A stretch of DNA of 32,366 nt, from contig CAIZJW010000178.1 of assembly GCA_903933385.1 (NCBI GenBank), positions 1-32,366 of the forward strand. Direction: 5' to 3'. Shown here in pieces: positions 1-6,717 of the stretch; the first letter of the stretch is position 1; the number at the start of each line of letters is the position of its first letter. The notes under the pieces are model-generated. The model saw only the letters and a list, made by a program, of their open reading frames with translations, ran no database searches and had not been told where the DNA came from. Source of the stretch: an uncultured Silvanigrella sp. (GTDB lineage: Bacteria > Bdellovibrionota_B > Oligoflexia > Silvanigrellales > Silvanigrellaceae). The translations under genes were made by a program, and so were the position numbers.

Positions 1-44
1 AAAACCTTTGCTTCCTCCAAAAAGATTTGTCATGAATCACAATT

Positions 45-584
45 TTACTGAAACATGACTCCGGCTTTGAGAAGATCACTTTCCAAAGATTCAGGGGACA
101 AACTGGTTGCCGACTTTTTCTTTCCCCCCGGAAACTCAAGCGCCATGCGCCTGATGCGTTGAACATCCAACGATCCGTCGCATATGAGAACATCTGATTC
201 AATGGCGTTGTCGAGAAGAGAGACATCACTCGAAGAGCATCCGGTGCGCAAATGAAGGAGGGGAAAATCCTCAGCTCTAATTTCGTAAAAAGGATCTTCA
301 GCTTCAAAAGACGAATAAAACTTTATCACTCCACCAGAATTCGGATAAACCTGCTGCCCACCACTCGAAAAACTCAAGAGCAGCTTTTTTGGGGGTTGTG
401 CAGGGAGCTCTGAAAGAGAATATTCAAGAGGAATAGGCGTAACAATAATAGTTTCTCCCACTCTCATCTTAACTGTATCGGGGGTTCTCCTGCCACAGGA
501 TGCGGGCACAACAACACTCGCAGCGAATGCAGAAAGTGTCAGCAAGCCAAGAAGCGTTACCTTAATTTTTTTCATTGACTTCAT
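45..584 (-). CDS. Small putative lipoprotein, function unknown
   Basis: Encodes 179 residues that I cannot assign to a family. The N-terminus is basic (MKSMKKIK) and followed by a hydrophobic stretch at about residues 9-26, then VPASC with Cys30. This looks like a secreted lipoprotein, although Pro at the -3 position is unusual for a lipobox. The rest is soluble, polar and without visible repeats. The start codon overlaps the stop codon of the preceding lipoprotein gene (ATGA at 581-584), so the two are probably translationally coupled and act together in the cell envelope. A second in-frame ATG at 575-573 would give nearly the same protein. Only 44 bases lie beyond the stop in this window and no terminator is visible there. 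Confidence is good that it is a gene; its function is not inferable. Confidence 0.75.
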   Translation of the reverse strand: MKSMKKIKVTLLGLLTLSAFAASVVVPASCGRRTPDTVKMRVGETIIVTPIPLEYSLSELPAQPPKKLLLSFSSGGQQVYPNSGGVIKFYSSFEAEDPFYEIRAEDFPLLHLRTGCSSSDVSLLDNAIESDVLICDGSLDVQRIRRMALEFPGGKKKSATSLSPESLESDLLKAGVMFQ

Positions 585-2302
585 TGCGCACCTCGAATCT
601 CAAATGTGGAAAGTCGGGTGAAATTATTTGTTGTGCCATCTGAACTCATTTTCACTTCCATAGCGTCCACATCGCCAGAACAATCTTTTTCTGCAACTGT
701 GAACAGCGAGACTGATGATTTCAATTGTGCGCTATAATCAACATATGGCGGCTTCGGTTTGCCCGTTTTGAAACATGTTAATTCTAGCTTTAAGCCACGC
801 AAATCTTCAATTTGCTTGGATTGGGCAGTCCAGCCTGCCGCCACTTTGCGCACTCCCTTCTTCGGATCGAAGCCTTTGAGGGACTTGAAATCGATAATCT
901 TTACTTGGTCAGGCGAATAAAGTGTGATGCCGGTGAAATCGTTGTACATGTAAGCATTACCGTCAATATCAGCTATTTTCGTGATAGAAATCCCTTTTGA
1001 AAGATCGTTTTTATCAATCACTGCGAGCAAAAAAACCTGACTCGTTGAGCCGCGCTGAATTCCCACCACACGTCCATCGCCCACAGCACTCATTGGCCCA
1101 ATCGCTCCTCCCTGTGCAGTGGTAAGACGTTGGCAAGTTTTGGCTGCTACTGTGCAATCGGCTCCCGTACTTTCAACGCACTCCTGCTTGGCCAATGTGA
1201 GGTCACCGCCGCCATAACTATTTCCAAAAATCACATTGTTCACTGGATCGTGGGCAAACGTATACGAACCCGCCGCGGAAACCACGTTCCCTTTTAAGTC
1301 GCCAGCGAGCGCATATCCAAGACTGCGTCCGGTGCTCATGGTAAAGTTACAAATCTTTCTCGCTGCGGCAGCTGCCGGATTCAAAGGGTCACCGCCAATA
1401 CGCCAGTTGGGGATGCTCGTAAGAGACAGTTCGGTCATTGTTTCAACATTGACTCCCCATCCGCCTCCGCCGGTTGCTCCCAAATAAAATGCCTTTCGCG
1501 ATTGATCCATGAATGAACCATACGCTGCAAGGTCTCCAACTGCAGCAAAGCCTCCAGAGCCGGCGCTGAGTGCGGATAATTCTCGTTCTTCTTTGCGCGC
1601 TAAATCGATGCCATCAGGCTTGCTTTTATCGAGAGGAATGCGGACAAATTTTTTATTTCCACCCGCGGTTCCGTAGGCAAAACCAATATAGGGCTGGGCG
1701 CCAATTTTGAAAGACGTGACCGACAGTCGACTTCCACTGCCCATATCTGTTGGTTCAAATATTTGCTTTGCTTGGCCGGGCTGATCGCGCTTAGCCAACC
1801 AAACCCCTCGCGTGTTGGGCGACCCTCGGTTTGTACGACCCACCAGCAACCCGAGTTCGGAAACATAGGTTCGGTTACCATCGTTTTTTGCATCTTGTCC
1901 TGCTTTGTCGACCATTTTCCATGTGGTTTTAGGCCAGCCTGCCGCTGCATCGAGCTTAATGCGCGTGATGGTGGTGTTGGTCACAACCCATGCTTCAGAA
2001 TCTGCGGCCACTGACTGAAAGGGAGTTTCGCCTTGAAAACTGATTGCTGGCTTCTCGGCGCTTGGAAATGTTGTTGCGGTGCGGCTCACTGACTCGCCCT
2101 TCGCATCCACTTTTCCAGCCGCGGCAGCCGCTTCTCCTCCACTCGCTGACTTTTTGGTGGGGGCTGTACCCGGCGAACCGGAGAACCCTCCCTTTGAGCA
2201 GGAGAGATTCAAGCCAGCGCATATCAAGAGCCCAAGTGACAGATTGAGACTCAAAGACCCATTTCCTGCGGGACCTGAACTCTTTAACTTTCTCTTCCCC
2301 AT
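581..2302 (-). CDS. Large putative lipoprotein, function unknown
   Basis: Encodes 573 residues starting MGKRKLKSSG. I chose this ATG and not the upstream in-frame start at 2389 because AGAGGGG lies about 8 bases before it and because it places a basic, then hydrophobic (residues 17-33) leader in front of Cys35 (LNLSC). That lipobox is loose, with Asn at -3. After the leader comes a low-complexity Gly/Ser/Ala/Lys segment to about residue 85, typical of a linker tethering a lipoprotein. The remainder is rich in Gly, Ser and aromatic residues with regularly spaced short hydrophobic strands (for example WVVTNTTITRI), suggestive of a beta-propeller-like fold, but I recognise no family. It is the first gene of a two-gene unit with the 179-residue lipoprotein, which it overlaps by 4 bases. 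Confidence 0.78.
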   Translation of the reverse strand: MGKRKLKSSGPAGNGSLSLNLSLGLLICAGLNLSCSKGGFSGSPGTAPTKKSASGGEAAAAAGKVDAKGESVSRTATTFPSAEKPAISFQGETPFQSVAADSEAWVVTNTTITRIKLDAAAGWPKTTWKMVDKAGQDAKNDGNRTYVSELGLLVGRTNRGSPNTRGVWLAKRDQPGQAKQIFEPTDMGSGSRLSVTSFKIGAQPYIGFAYGTAGGNKKFVRIPLDKSKPDGIDLARKEERELSALSAGSGGFAAVGDLAAYGSFMDQSRKAFYLGATGGGGWGVNVETMTELSLTSIPNWRIGGDPLNPAAAAARKICNFTMSTGRSLGYALAGDLKGNVVSAAGSYTFAHDPVNNVIFGNSYGGGDLTLAKQECVESTGADCTVAAKTCQRLTTAQGGAIGPMSAVGDGRVVGIQRGSTSQVFLLAVIDKNDLSKGISITKIADIDGNAYMYNDFTGITLYSPDQVKIIDFKSLKGFDPKKGVRKVAAGWTAQSKQIEDLRGLKLELTCFKTGKPKPPYVDYSAQLKSSVSLFTVAEKDCSGDVDAMEVKMSSDGTTNNFTRLSTFEIRGAQ

Positions 2303-2428
2303 TGTGATCGCCCCTCTGCCATACGAGACATGAGAGTTTTCGGAATAAAGAGAATAAAAAATGAACAATAAACTCCGAAGAGCACGCAATTATCCAATTT
2401 TATGAGAAAATAATGCATCTTTAGTGCT

Positions 2429-2459
2429 AAAAAAAACTAAACACAGAGACTATGTTTAG
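2429..2459 (-). terminator. Rho-independent terminator after nrdAB
   Basis: On the minus strand CTAAACA, a 9-base loop and TGTTTAG form a 7 bp stem, followed immediately by eight T. It lies about 85 bases beyond the nrdB stop codon and before the next gene on the same strand, so it most likely ends the nrdA-nrdB transcript. The stem is AT-rich and of moderate strength. Confidence 0.7.
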
Positions 2460-2525
2460 GGCCGCCGCGATCTGAATCAGGGTGATCCCAGAAACAATCG
2501 CAAGCGGCGGCCACAACCTCGTGGC
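2460..2525 (-). other. Overlapping GC-rich inverted repeats in the nrdAB 3' region
   Basis: GGCCGCCGC at 2460-2468 pairs exactly with GCGGCGGCC at 2504-2512 (9 bp, 35-base loop). GCCAC at 2510-2514 pairs with GTGGC at 2521-2525 (5 bp, 6-base loop). The two stems share bases 2510-2512, so they cannot both form. The block lies between the nrdB stop and the U-tract terminator, in the transcribed 3' region. It may stabilise the mRNA end or give a small 3'-derived RNA; this role is inference. Confidence 0.45.
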
Positions 2526-2543
2526 TGATGGGCGGGCGGGAGT

Positions 2544-3530
2544 TTAGTTCCAGTCGAGCGAAACGGACGCCTGATATTCTGTCACGCGACTTTCAAAGAA
2601 ATTCTTTTCCTTCGGAAGATCCATGATCTCGTTCATCCAGGGAAAGGGCGTATCTTCAACACCATAGAGAGGCTCAAGCCCAATCGACTCCAAACGACGG
2701 TCCGCAATATAGCGGATGTAGCTTGAGAACTGCTCTTTATTCATTCCAACGATATCGCGCGGCAAGCAATCGGCAACGAAGGCATCTTCAAGCTCAACCA
2801 CACGTGACACATTGCTCCGGACCGCTTCCTTAACCTCGCTTGTCCACGCTTCAGGATACTCAACAATGTACTGATTGATGAGCTTCGTGCCAAAGCGGCA
2901 GTGCAACGATTCATCGCGCACAATGTACTCTAGCTGCTCGGCAGCACCCACCATCAAATTGCGTCGCTTGAAGTTCAGCAACAGAACGAAGGCACTGTAG
3001 AATTGCATACCTTCCATGCCGATATAATACGCGCAGAGATTCTCCAGGAAGGTTTTCTTGCCCTCAAGTGTTTCAGTGCTGAAATCAGAGTGCATGACAC
3101 CGTTGAGGAATGCAGACTGAAAATCGTGCTTATCTTTGATGGTGCCAAAGCGTTTGAACTCCGAAAACACTTCTTTTTGATCCATCGAAAGCGACTCAAC
3201 AATGTGAGCATATGACCAAGAGTGAATGCTCTCTTGAAAGGCCTGACCACAGAGGTACTGACGAACTTCTGGGTTTGTGAGGTGGCGATAGATAGCCATC
3301 ACAATATTGTCGCCGACAAGAACGTCTGTGTTGGCGAAGAAACTCAGGATTTTTTTAATCAGGTGTTTTTCATCGGCCGAGAGAGTCGTGTTGCTTTTCC
3401 AATGTTGAATATCGGACGCCATGGAAATTTCTTGCGGCAGCCAGTGATTCTTGCAAAGATTTTTAAATTCATCCCAAGCCCAAGGATATTCAAATGGCAT
3501 GAGCTGAGTTTGGTTCGCGTTCAACAACAT
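2544..3530 (-). CDS. nrdB: Class I ribonucleoside-diphosphate reductase, beta (small, radical) subunit
   Basis: This protein of 328 residues houses the di-iron-tyrosyl cofactor of aerobic ribonucleotide reductase and passes the radical to NrdA to make deoxyribonucleotides in the cytoplasm. The metal ligands can be placed by motif and spacing against the E. coli enzyme: Asp69, Glu100 and His103 (QESIHSWSY), Glu173 (GMEGMQFY), Glu207 and His210 (RDESLH). The radical tyrosine is present as Tyr107, seven residues after Glu100, so this is a Tyr-radical enzyme and not a radical-lacking variant. Length is slightly below the 340-376 common in the family. The start at 3530 has AGGAG about 11 bases upstream; ATG11 has no such site. 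It follows nrdA on the same strand with an 84-base gap containing a hairpin and U-tract, and is followed by a terminator. Confidence 0.96.
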   Translation of the reverse strand: MLLNANQTQLMPFEYPWAWDEFKNLCKNHWLPQEISMASDIQHWKSNTTLSADEKHLIKKILSFFANTDVLVGDNIVMAIYRHLTNPEVRQYLCGQAFQESIHSWSYAHIVESLSMDQKEVFSEFKRFGTIKDKHDFQSAFLNGVMHSDFSTETLEGKKTFLENLCAYYIGMEGMQFYSAFVLLLNFKRRNLMVGAAEQLEYIVRDESLHCRFGTKLINQYIVEYPEAWTSEVKEAVRSNVSRVVELEDAFVADCLPRDIVGMNKEQFSSYIRYIADRRLESIGLEPLYGVEDTPFPWMNEIMDLPKEKNFFESRVTEYQASVSLDWN

Positions 3531-3568
3531 ATATCTGTTGCTCCTATGATTTGGCCAAATGATCGGAA

Positions 3569-3604
3569 AAAAGGTCTCTGCAGTTGCTCAAGGCAGCTGC
3601 AGAG
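3569..3604 (-). promoter_or_regulatory. Hairpin plus U-tract between nrdA and nrdB (possible attenuator)
   Basis: CTCTGCAG (3576-3583) and CTGCAGAG (3597-3604) are exact inverted repeats, and the stem extends inward to 12 positions with one imperfect pair around a 5-base loop (3588-3592). Read on the minus strand, the direction of nrdA to nrdB transcription, the stem is followed by ACC and then six T. This is terminator-like, yet it sits inside the two-gene unit. A partial terminator that lowers nrdB relative to nrdA, or an mRNA processing barrier, would fit; that is inference. Confidence 0.55.
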
Positions 3605-3614
3605 TGCTCATGTT

Positions 3615-6035
3615 TTATTGACAACTTTCACATTCGGGATTCTCAATCGAACATGCTTTCGGACCAGCTTGCTCAGCATTTGCAGTTGAGCCTGCAAGTG
3701 TCCCGCTGGTTGTTCCTGAACCAGCCGCATTGATACTCGACTTTTCGACGCCCGTCGCAGCTTTTGTGCGTAGATAATAAGTTGTTTTGAGGCCCGAGTG
3801 CCAAGCGTAGCGGTACATTTCATCGAGGCGGCGTCCCGAGGGTGCGCCGAGATAGAGGTTTAAGCTCTGCGCCTGATCGATATAAACCTGACGCGCCGCT
3901 GCGCAACGGATGAGCTGCTCGGGTTCGATATCAAACGCTGTTTGATAAAGTTCCTTAATTTCATGCGGCAGGTCGAAGTTCTGGATTGAGCCGTCAGCGC
4001 GTTTCATTTCGCGTGCCAGCTGGCCGTTCCAAAGATTCAGCGCCTTGAGATCGTCAATCAGAGAGTCGTTGATGACCGTATAGTCGCCACCGAGGTTCGT
4101 TTTCACGAACAGATTTTTGTAGCTTGGCTCAATTGACTGCGTACAACCGGCAATGTTTGAGATTGTCGCCGTGGGGGCGATGGCCATACACAAGCTATTG
4201 CGCATTCCACCCTTCACCTTTTCACGCAAGGAATCCCAAGAAAGCCTTGCAGGAAAACCATCGGTTGAAAGCAAGTCGGCTGCGAACACAGTTTCGTTTT
4301 TGCTGTTCGTGTAGAACGCAGGAACCTCTGGAATACGCACATGCGCGCCAAGTTCTTTCGTCGTGTCGAGTGGAACCTTGCCTTGCGCCCAGCTTGAACC
4401 CTCAAAGGAACTATAAGAACCACGTTCCCGAGCTAAATCAGCCGAAGCTTCCACTGAGTGATAACTAATGTGTTCCATGATCTGCGACGAAAGCATCACA
4501 GCCCCAGGTGAGCTGTAAGGAATGCGTTTCATGTAAAGCACATCTTGGAAGCCCATGAGTCCCAAACCAACCGGGCGGTGGCGCTCATTTGCACGACGCG
4601 CTGATTCGATTGGGTAGAAGTTCTCGGTGATAACATTGTCGAGCATACGCATCGCTGCGCGCACAGTTGTGCGTAGCGATTCATAGGGCTGAGGCTGTTG
4701 AAAAATTGCCTTTAAATTAACTGAACCAATGTTGCAAACAGCTGTTTCATCGCTGCTCGTGTTGAGCGTGATTTCGGTACACAGGTTGCTTGAGTGAACG
4801 ACTCCCGTGTGGCGTTGCGAGCTCCGGATGTTGCAAGGATCTTTGAATGTAATCCATGGATGTCCTGTTTCGAACAGCATTGTGAGCATCTTGCGCCACA
4901 ATGTCACGGCCTGAACTTTCTTAAAGTTCTTCACTTCGCCACGCTCGGCAGCAGCTTCAAAGGCTTCGTAGCGAGCCTTAAATTCTGCACCGAAGGTGTC
5001 GTGCAAGTCAGGGGTTTCGCTCGGGCAGAAGAGTGTCCAATCGGCATTTTTCTCGACACGCTCCAAAAAGAGGTCTGGAACCCAGTTGGCCGTATTCATG
5101 TCGTGTGTACGCCGGCGTTCATCGCCTGTGTTTTTGCGAAGCTCAAGGAAGTCTTCGATATCAAGGTGCCATGTTTCCAAATAAGCACACACCGCACCCT
5201 TGCGCTTCCCACCTTGGTTCACAGCAATGGTTGAGGAGTCTTGGACTTTAATGAAGGGAATAACTCCCTGCGACCGACCATTTGTTCCCTTGATCCAAGA
5301 GCCGCTCGCACGAATAGAAGACCAATCGTTACCCAAACCACCGGCAAATTTAGAAAGAAGTGCGTTGTCGGAGTACTGGCGATAGATGTCGACCAGATCA
5401 TCTTGAGTCGTTGTCAGGAAGCAGCTCGACATTTGTGAACGATTGGTTCCAGCATTGAACAATGTCGGTGTGCTTGGGACGTAGAACATTTGCGAAATGA
5501 CGTTGTAGAATTCTGCTGCTCGCTTCGATGCTTCCTTGTTGTCCTTCTCTGCCATGGACATTCCCATAGCAACACGCATCCAGAAGTGCTGAATATCTTC
5601 GTAGCGGCTCCCTTCCTTGTGGAGAAGGTAGCGGTCATACAGGGTGTGTGCACCCAGGTAATCGAAAAGATAGGTTCTGTCGGGCTTGATCTCTTTTTGC
5701 AGCGTTTCCAGATCGAGTTCTGCCAAACGCGCACTGATGTGGCCCTGCTCAATTCCGAAATTGACATAATTGCGCAAGGTGGGCCGAAGCTTTTCACTTT
5801 CAGGCTTGCTCGAAGGTGTCGTATCAGAGCTCATGCCGAGAGTGTTCAAAGTTTCCAAGCGAAGCTTCTCTGCAAGAACGGCTGCTGCGAGGAAGGAATA
5901 CTCCTTACCCATTTCAATTTTGGGACGCAACTCGAGGACAATGTTCTCGAGTGAGGCATTCAAATTGATATTTGAGAGATCGAGTCCTTGCATTTGGACA
6001 CGAGGATGAAAGAGCCGGTATGCAGCGTTCGCCAT
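3615..6035 (-). CDS. nrdA: Class I ribonucleoside-diphosphate reductase, alpha (large, catalytic) subunit
   Basis: This protein of 806 residues reduces ribonucleoside diphosphates using the radical delivered by NrdB. Numbered from the chosen ATG, the active site shows Asn417-Leu-Cys419-Thr-Glu421 (NLCTE, the radical cysteine triad), the redox cysteines Cys205 (QMSSC) and Cys434 (AVCNIGS), and a late Tyr-Tyr pair (TTYYLRT) for radical transfer. The protein ends with the thioredoxin-interacting pair ECESCQ. I chose ATG 6035 because AAGGAG lies 6 bases before it. A GTG at 6083 in the same frame would add 16 residues, but GGGGAGG abuts it directly, leaving no spacing. With either start the protein begins just before the helix that follows the ATP cone in E. 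coli NrdA, so the usual N-terminal ATP cone appears absent and overall dATP inhibition may be lost. nrdB follows on the same strand. Confidence 0.95.
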   Translation of the reverse strand: MANAAYRLFHPRVQMQGLDLSNINLNASLENIVLELRPKIEMGKEYSFLAAAVLAEKLRLETLNTLGMSSDTTPSSKPESEKLRPTLRNYVNFGIEQGHISARLAELDLETLQKEIKPDRTYLFDYLGAHTLYDRYLLHKEGSRYEDIQHFWMRVAMGMSMAEKDNKEASKRAAEFYNVISQMFYVPSTPTLFNAGTNRSQMSSCFLTTTQDDLVDIYRQYSDNALLSKFAGGLGNDWSSIRASGSWIKGTNGRSQGVIPFIKVQDSSTIAVNQGGKRKGAVCAYLETWHLDIEDFLELRKNTGDERRRTHDMNTANWVPDLFLERVEKNADWTLFCPSETPDLHDTFGAEFKARYEAFEAAAERGEVKNFKKVQAVTLWRKMLTMLFETGHPWITFKDPCNIRSSQRHTGVVHSSNLCTEITLNTSSDETAVCNIGSVNLKAIFQQPQPYESLRTTVRAAMRMLDNVITENFYPIESARRANERHRPVGLGLMGFQDVLYMKRIPYSSPGAVMLSSQIMEHISYHSVEASADLARERGSYSSFEGSSWAQGKVPLDTTKELGAHVRIPEVPAFYTNSKNETVFAADLLSTDGFPARLSWDSLREKVKGGMRNSLCMAIAPTATISNIAGCTQSIEPSYKNLFVKTNLGGDYTVINDSLIDDLKALNLWNGQLAREMKRADGSIQNFDLPHEIKELYQTAFDIEPEQLIRCAAARQVYIDQAQSLNLYLGAPSGRRLDEMYRYAWHSGLKTTYYLRTKAATGVEKSSINAAGSGTTSGTLAGSTANAEQAGPKACSIENPECESCQ

Positions 6036-6428
6036 AAATTGCTCCTTGCAGGCGGTTGGGTCTTCCCATGACTCAGACGACACCCTCCCCTGGAGTTCCG
6101 GTACAACAGCCTTGTACCTTACATCTGTTCAGGGTCAGAAGATTGTCTTGTCACATATAGTGGTACCGTAGCCTAAAAAACACTGTCAATAGCGTGGGTA
6201 GACTTTTCTCGGTGCGTTTTTTTTAATTGGCTGATTGGACAGGAAATTTTGCGATTCGTAATAACTTTCAAAAAATCACACAAAGTTGCTCACAATACAG
6301 GCGAAAAACTTCATGCATAATCAACGAGCACGGTTTGCCTCATGGACAACCACCTTCGACCTGCTGTAGTAGTGCACGAGGTCAAGCAATGCTTCACGAT
6401 TCAGCTAATCGAAACAGGACCGACTACT
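6036..6428. promoter_or_regulatory. Non-coding divergent region upstream of nrdA and the small plus-strand gene
   Basis: These 393 bases hold no convincing gene. Toward nrdA on the minus strand I see an A-tract (6218-6225), TTGACA at 6189-6184 without a good -10 at 16-18 bases, then CCACTATATGTG at 6163-6152. The latter resembles the left half of an NrdR box (consensus ACACWATATATWGTGT) but lacks the right half. A perfect 7 bp inverted repeat follows at 6100-6118. On the plus strand no promoter stands out for the small gene at 6429. Nothing here is precise enough to call a transcription start. Confidence 0.4.
6100..6118 (-). promoter_or_regulatory. Perfect inverted repeat in the nrdA leader
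   Basis: GGTACAA at 6100-6106 and TTGTACC at 6112-6118 pair exactly over 7 bp with a 5-base spacer. It sits 65 bases before the preferred nrdA start and 17 before the alternative GTG. It could be a dimeric repressor operator or an RNA hairpin in the leader; the sequence alone does not separate the two. There is no U-tract, so it is not a terminator. Confidence 0.45.
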
Positions 6429-6713
6429 ATGATTCACCACTGGGATTTTTTCGGACCAGACGCCGCCAAAACTGCGGAACACTTCAGAAAACATCTTTTC
6501 GAATTCGTCAGTCAAAATCGTTTCACGATTGCGAACCAGGGATTTTTCAATGCAGATATCAACCATACATGTTTTTGGGTTGAAATTATAAGCTCGGAAG
6601 AATCGCTTGAAACGCAAAAAAGACTGCGCCCAAGGCGCAGTCTCTCTGAGAACGATCACCAAAAACTTCTCGCTGATGTTATTGCTGCTCAGAACAACGA
6701 ACAACTTCCCTAA
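6429..6713 (+). CDS. Small conserved-looking protein, function unknown
   Basis: Encodes 94 residues beginning MIHHWDFFGPDAA. I prefer this ATG to the in-frame one at 6342 because AGGA lies 9 bases upstream and the protein-like character begins here. The sequence is mixed alpha/beta in appearance, with a His/Phe-rich first half (TAEHFRKHL, then a helix and ADINHTCFWVEI) and a basic RLRPRR segment before a helical tail. It has no signal peptide or membrane segment, so it is probably cytoplasmic. I have a vague memory of similar short proteins in myxobacteria-like genomes but cannot name a family. The gene is convergent with the lipoprotein gene at 6718, their stops being 4 bases apart, and that gene's terminator lies inside this coding region. 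It may be a chance frame, though the composition argues for a real gene. Confidence 0.55.
   Translation: MIHHWDFFGPDAAKTAEHFRKHLFEFVSQNRFTIANQGFFNADINHTCFWVEIISSEESLETQKRLRPRRSLSENDHQKLLADVIAAQNNEQLP
6616..6643 (-). terminator. Strong rho-independent terminator for the lipoprotein gene at 6718-8097
   Basis: AGACTGCGCC (6621-6630) and GGCGCAGTCT (6634-6643) form a perfect 10 bp GC-rich stem with a 3-base loop. On the minus strand the stem runs into six T (6621-6616). It lies 75 bases past the stop of the minus-strand lipoprotein gene and is contained within the opposing 94-residue gene. On the plus strand the stem is followed by TCTCTGAG, a poor U-tract, so termination should be directional. 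Confidence 0.88.
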
Positions 6714-6717
6714 GGCT

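Noticed and set aside
6154-6189. TTGACA with TATATG as the nrdA promoter
   Set aside because: Spacing is 24 bases; at 17-18 bases only GTACCA/TACCAC are available, which do not fit a -10.
6227-6583. Plus-strand frame of 118 codons starting MADWTGNF
   Set aside because: Overlaps the better-supported 94-residue gene in another frame, contains unbiased composition and no ribosome site.
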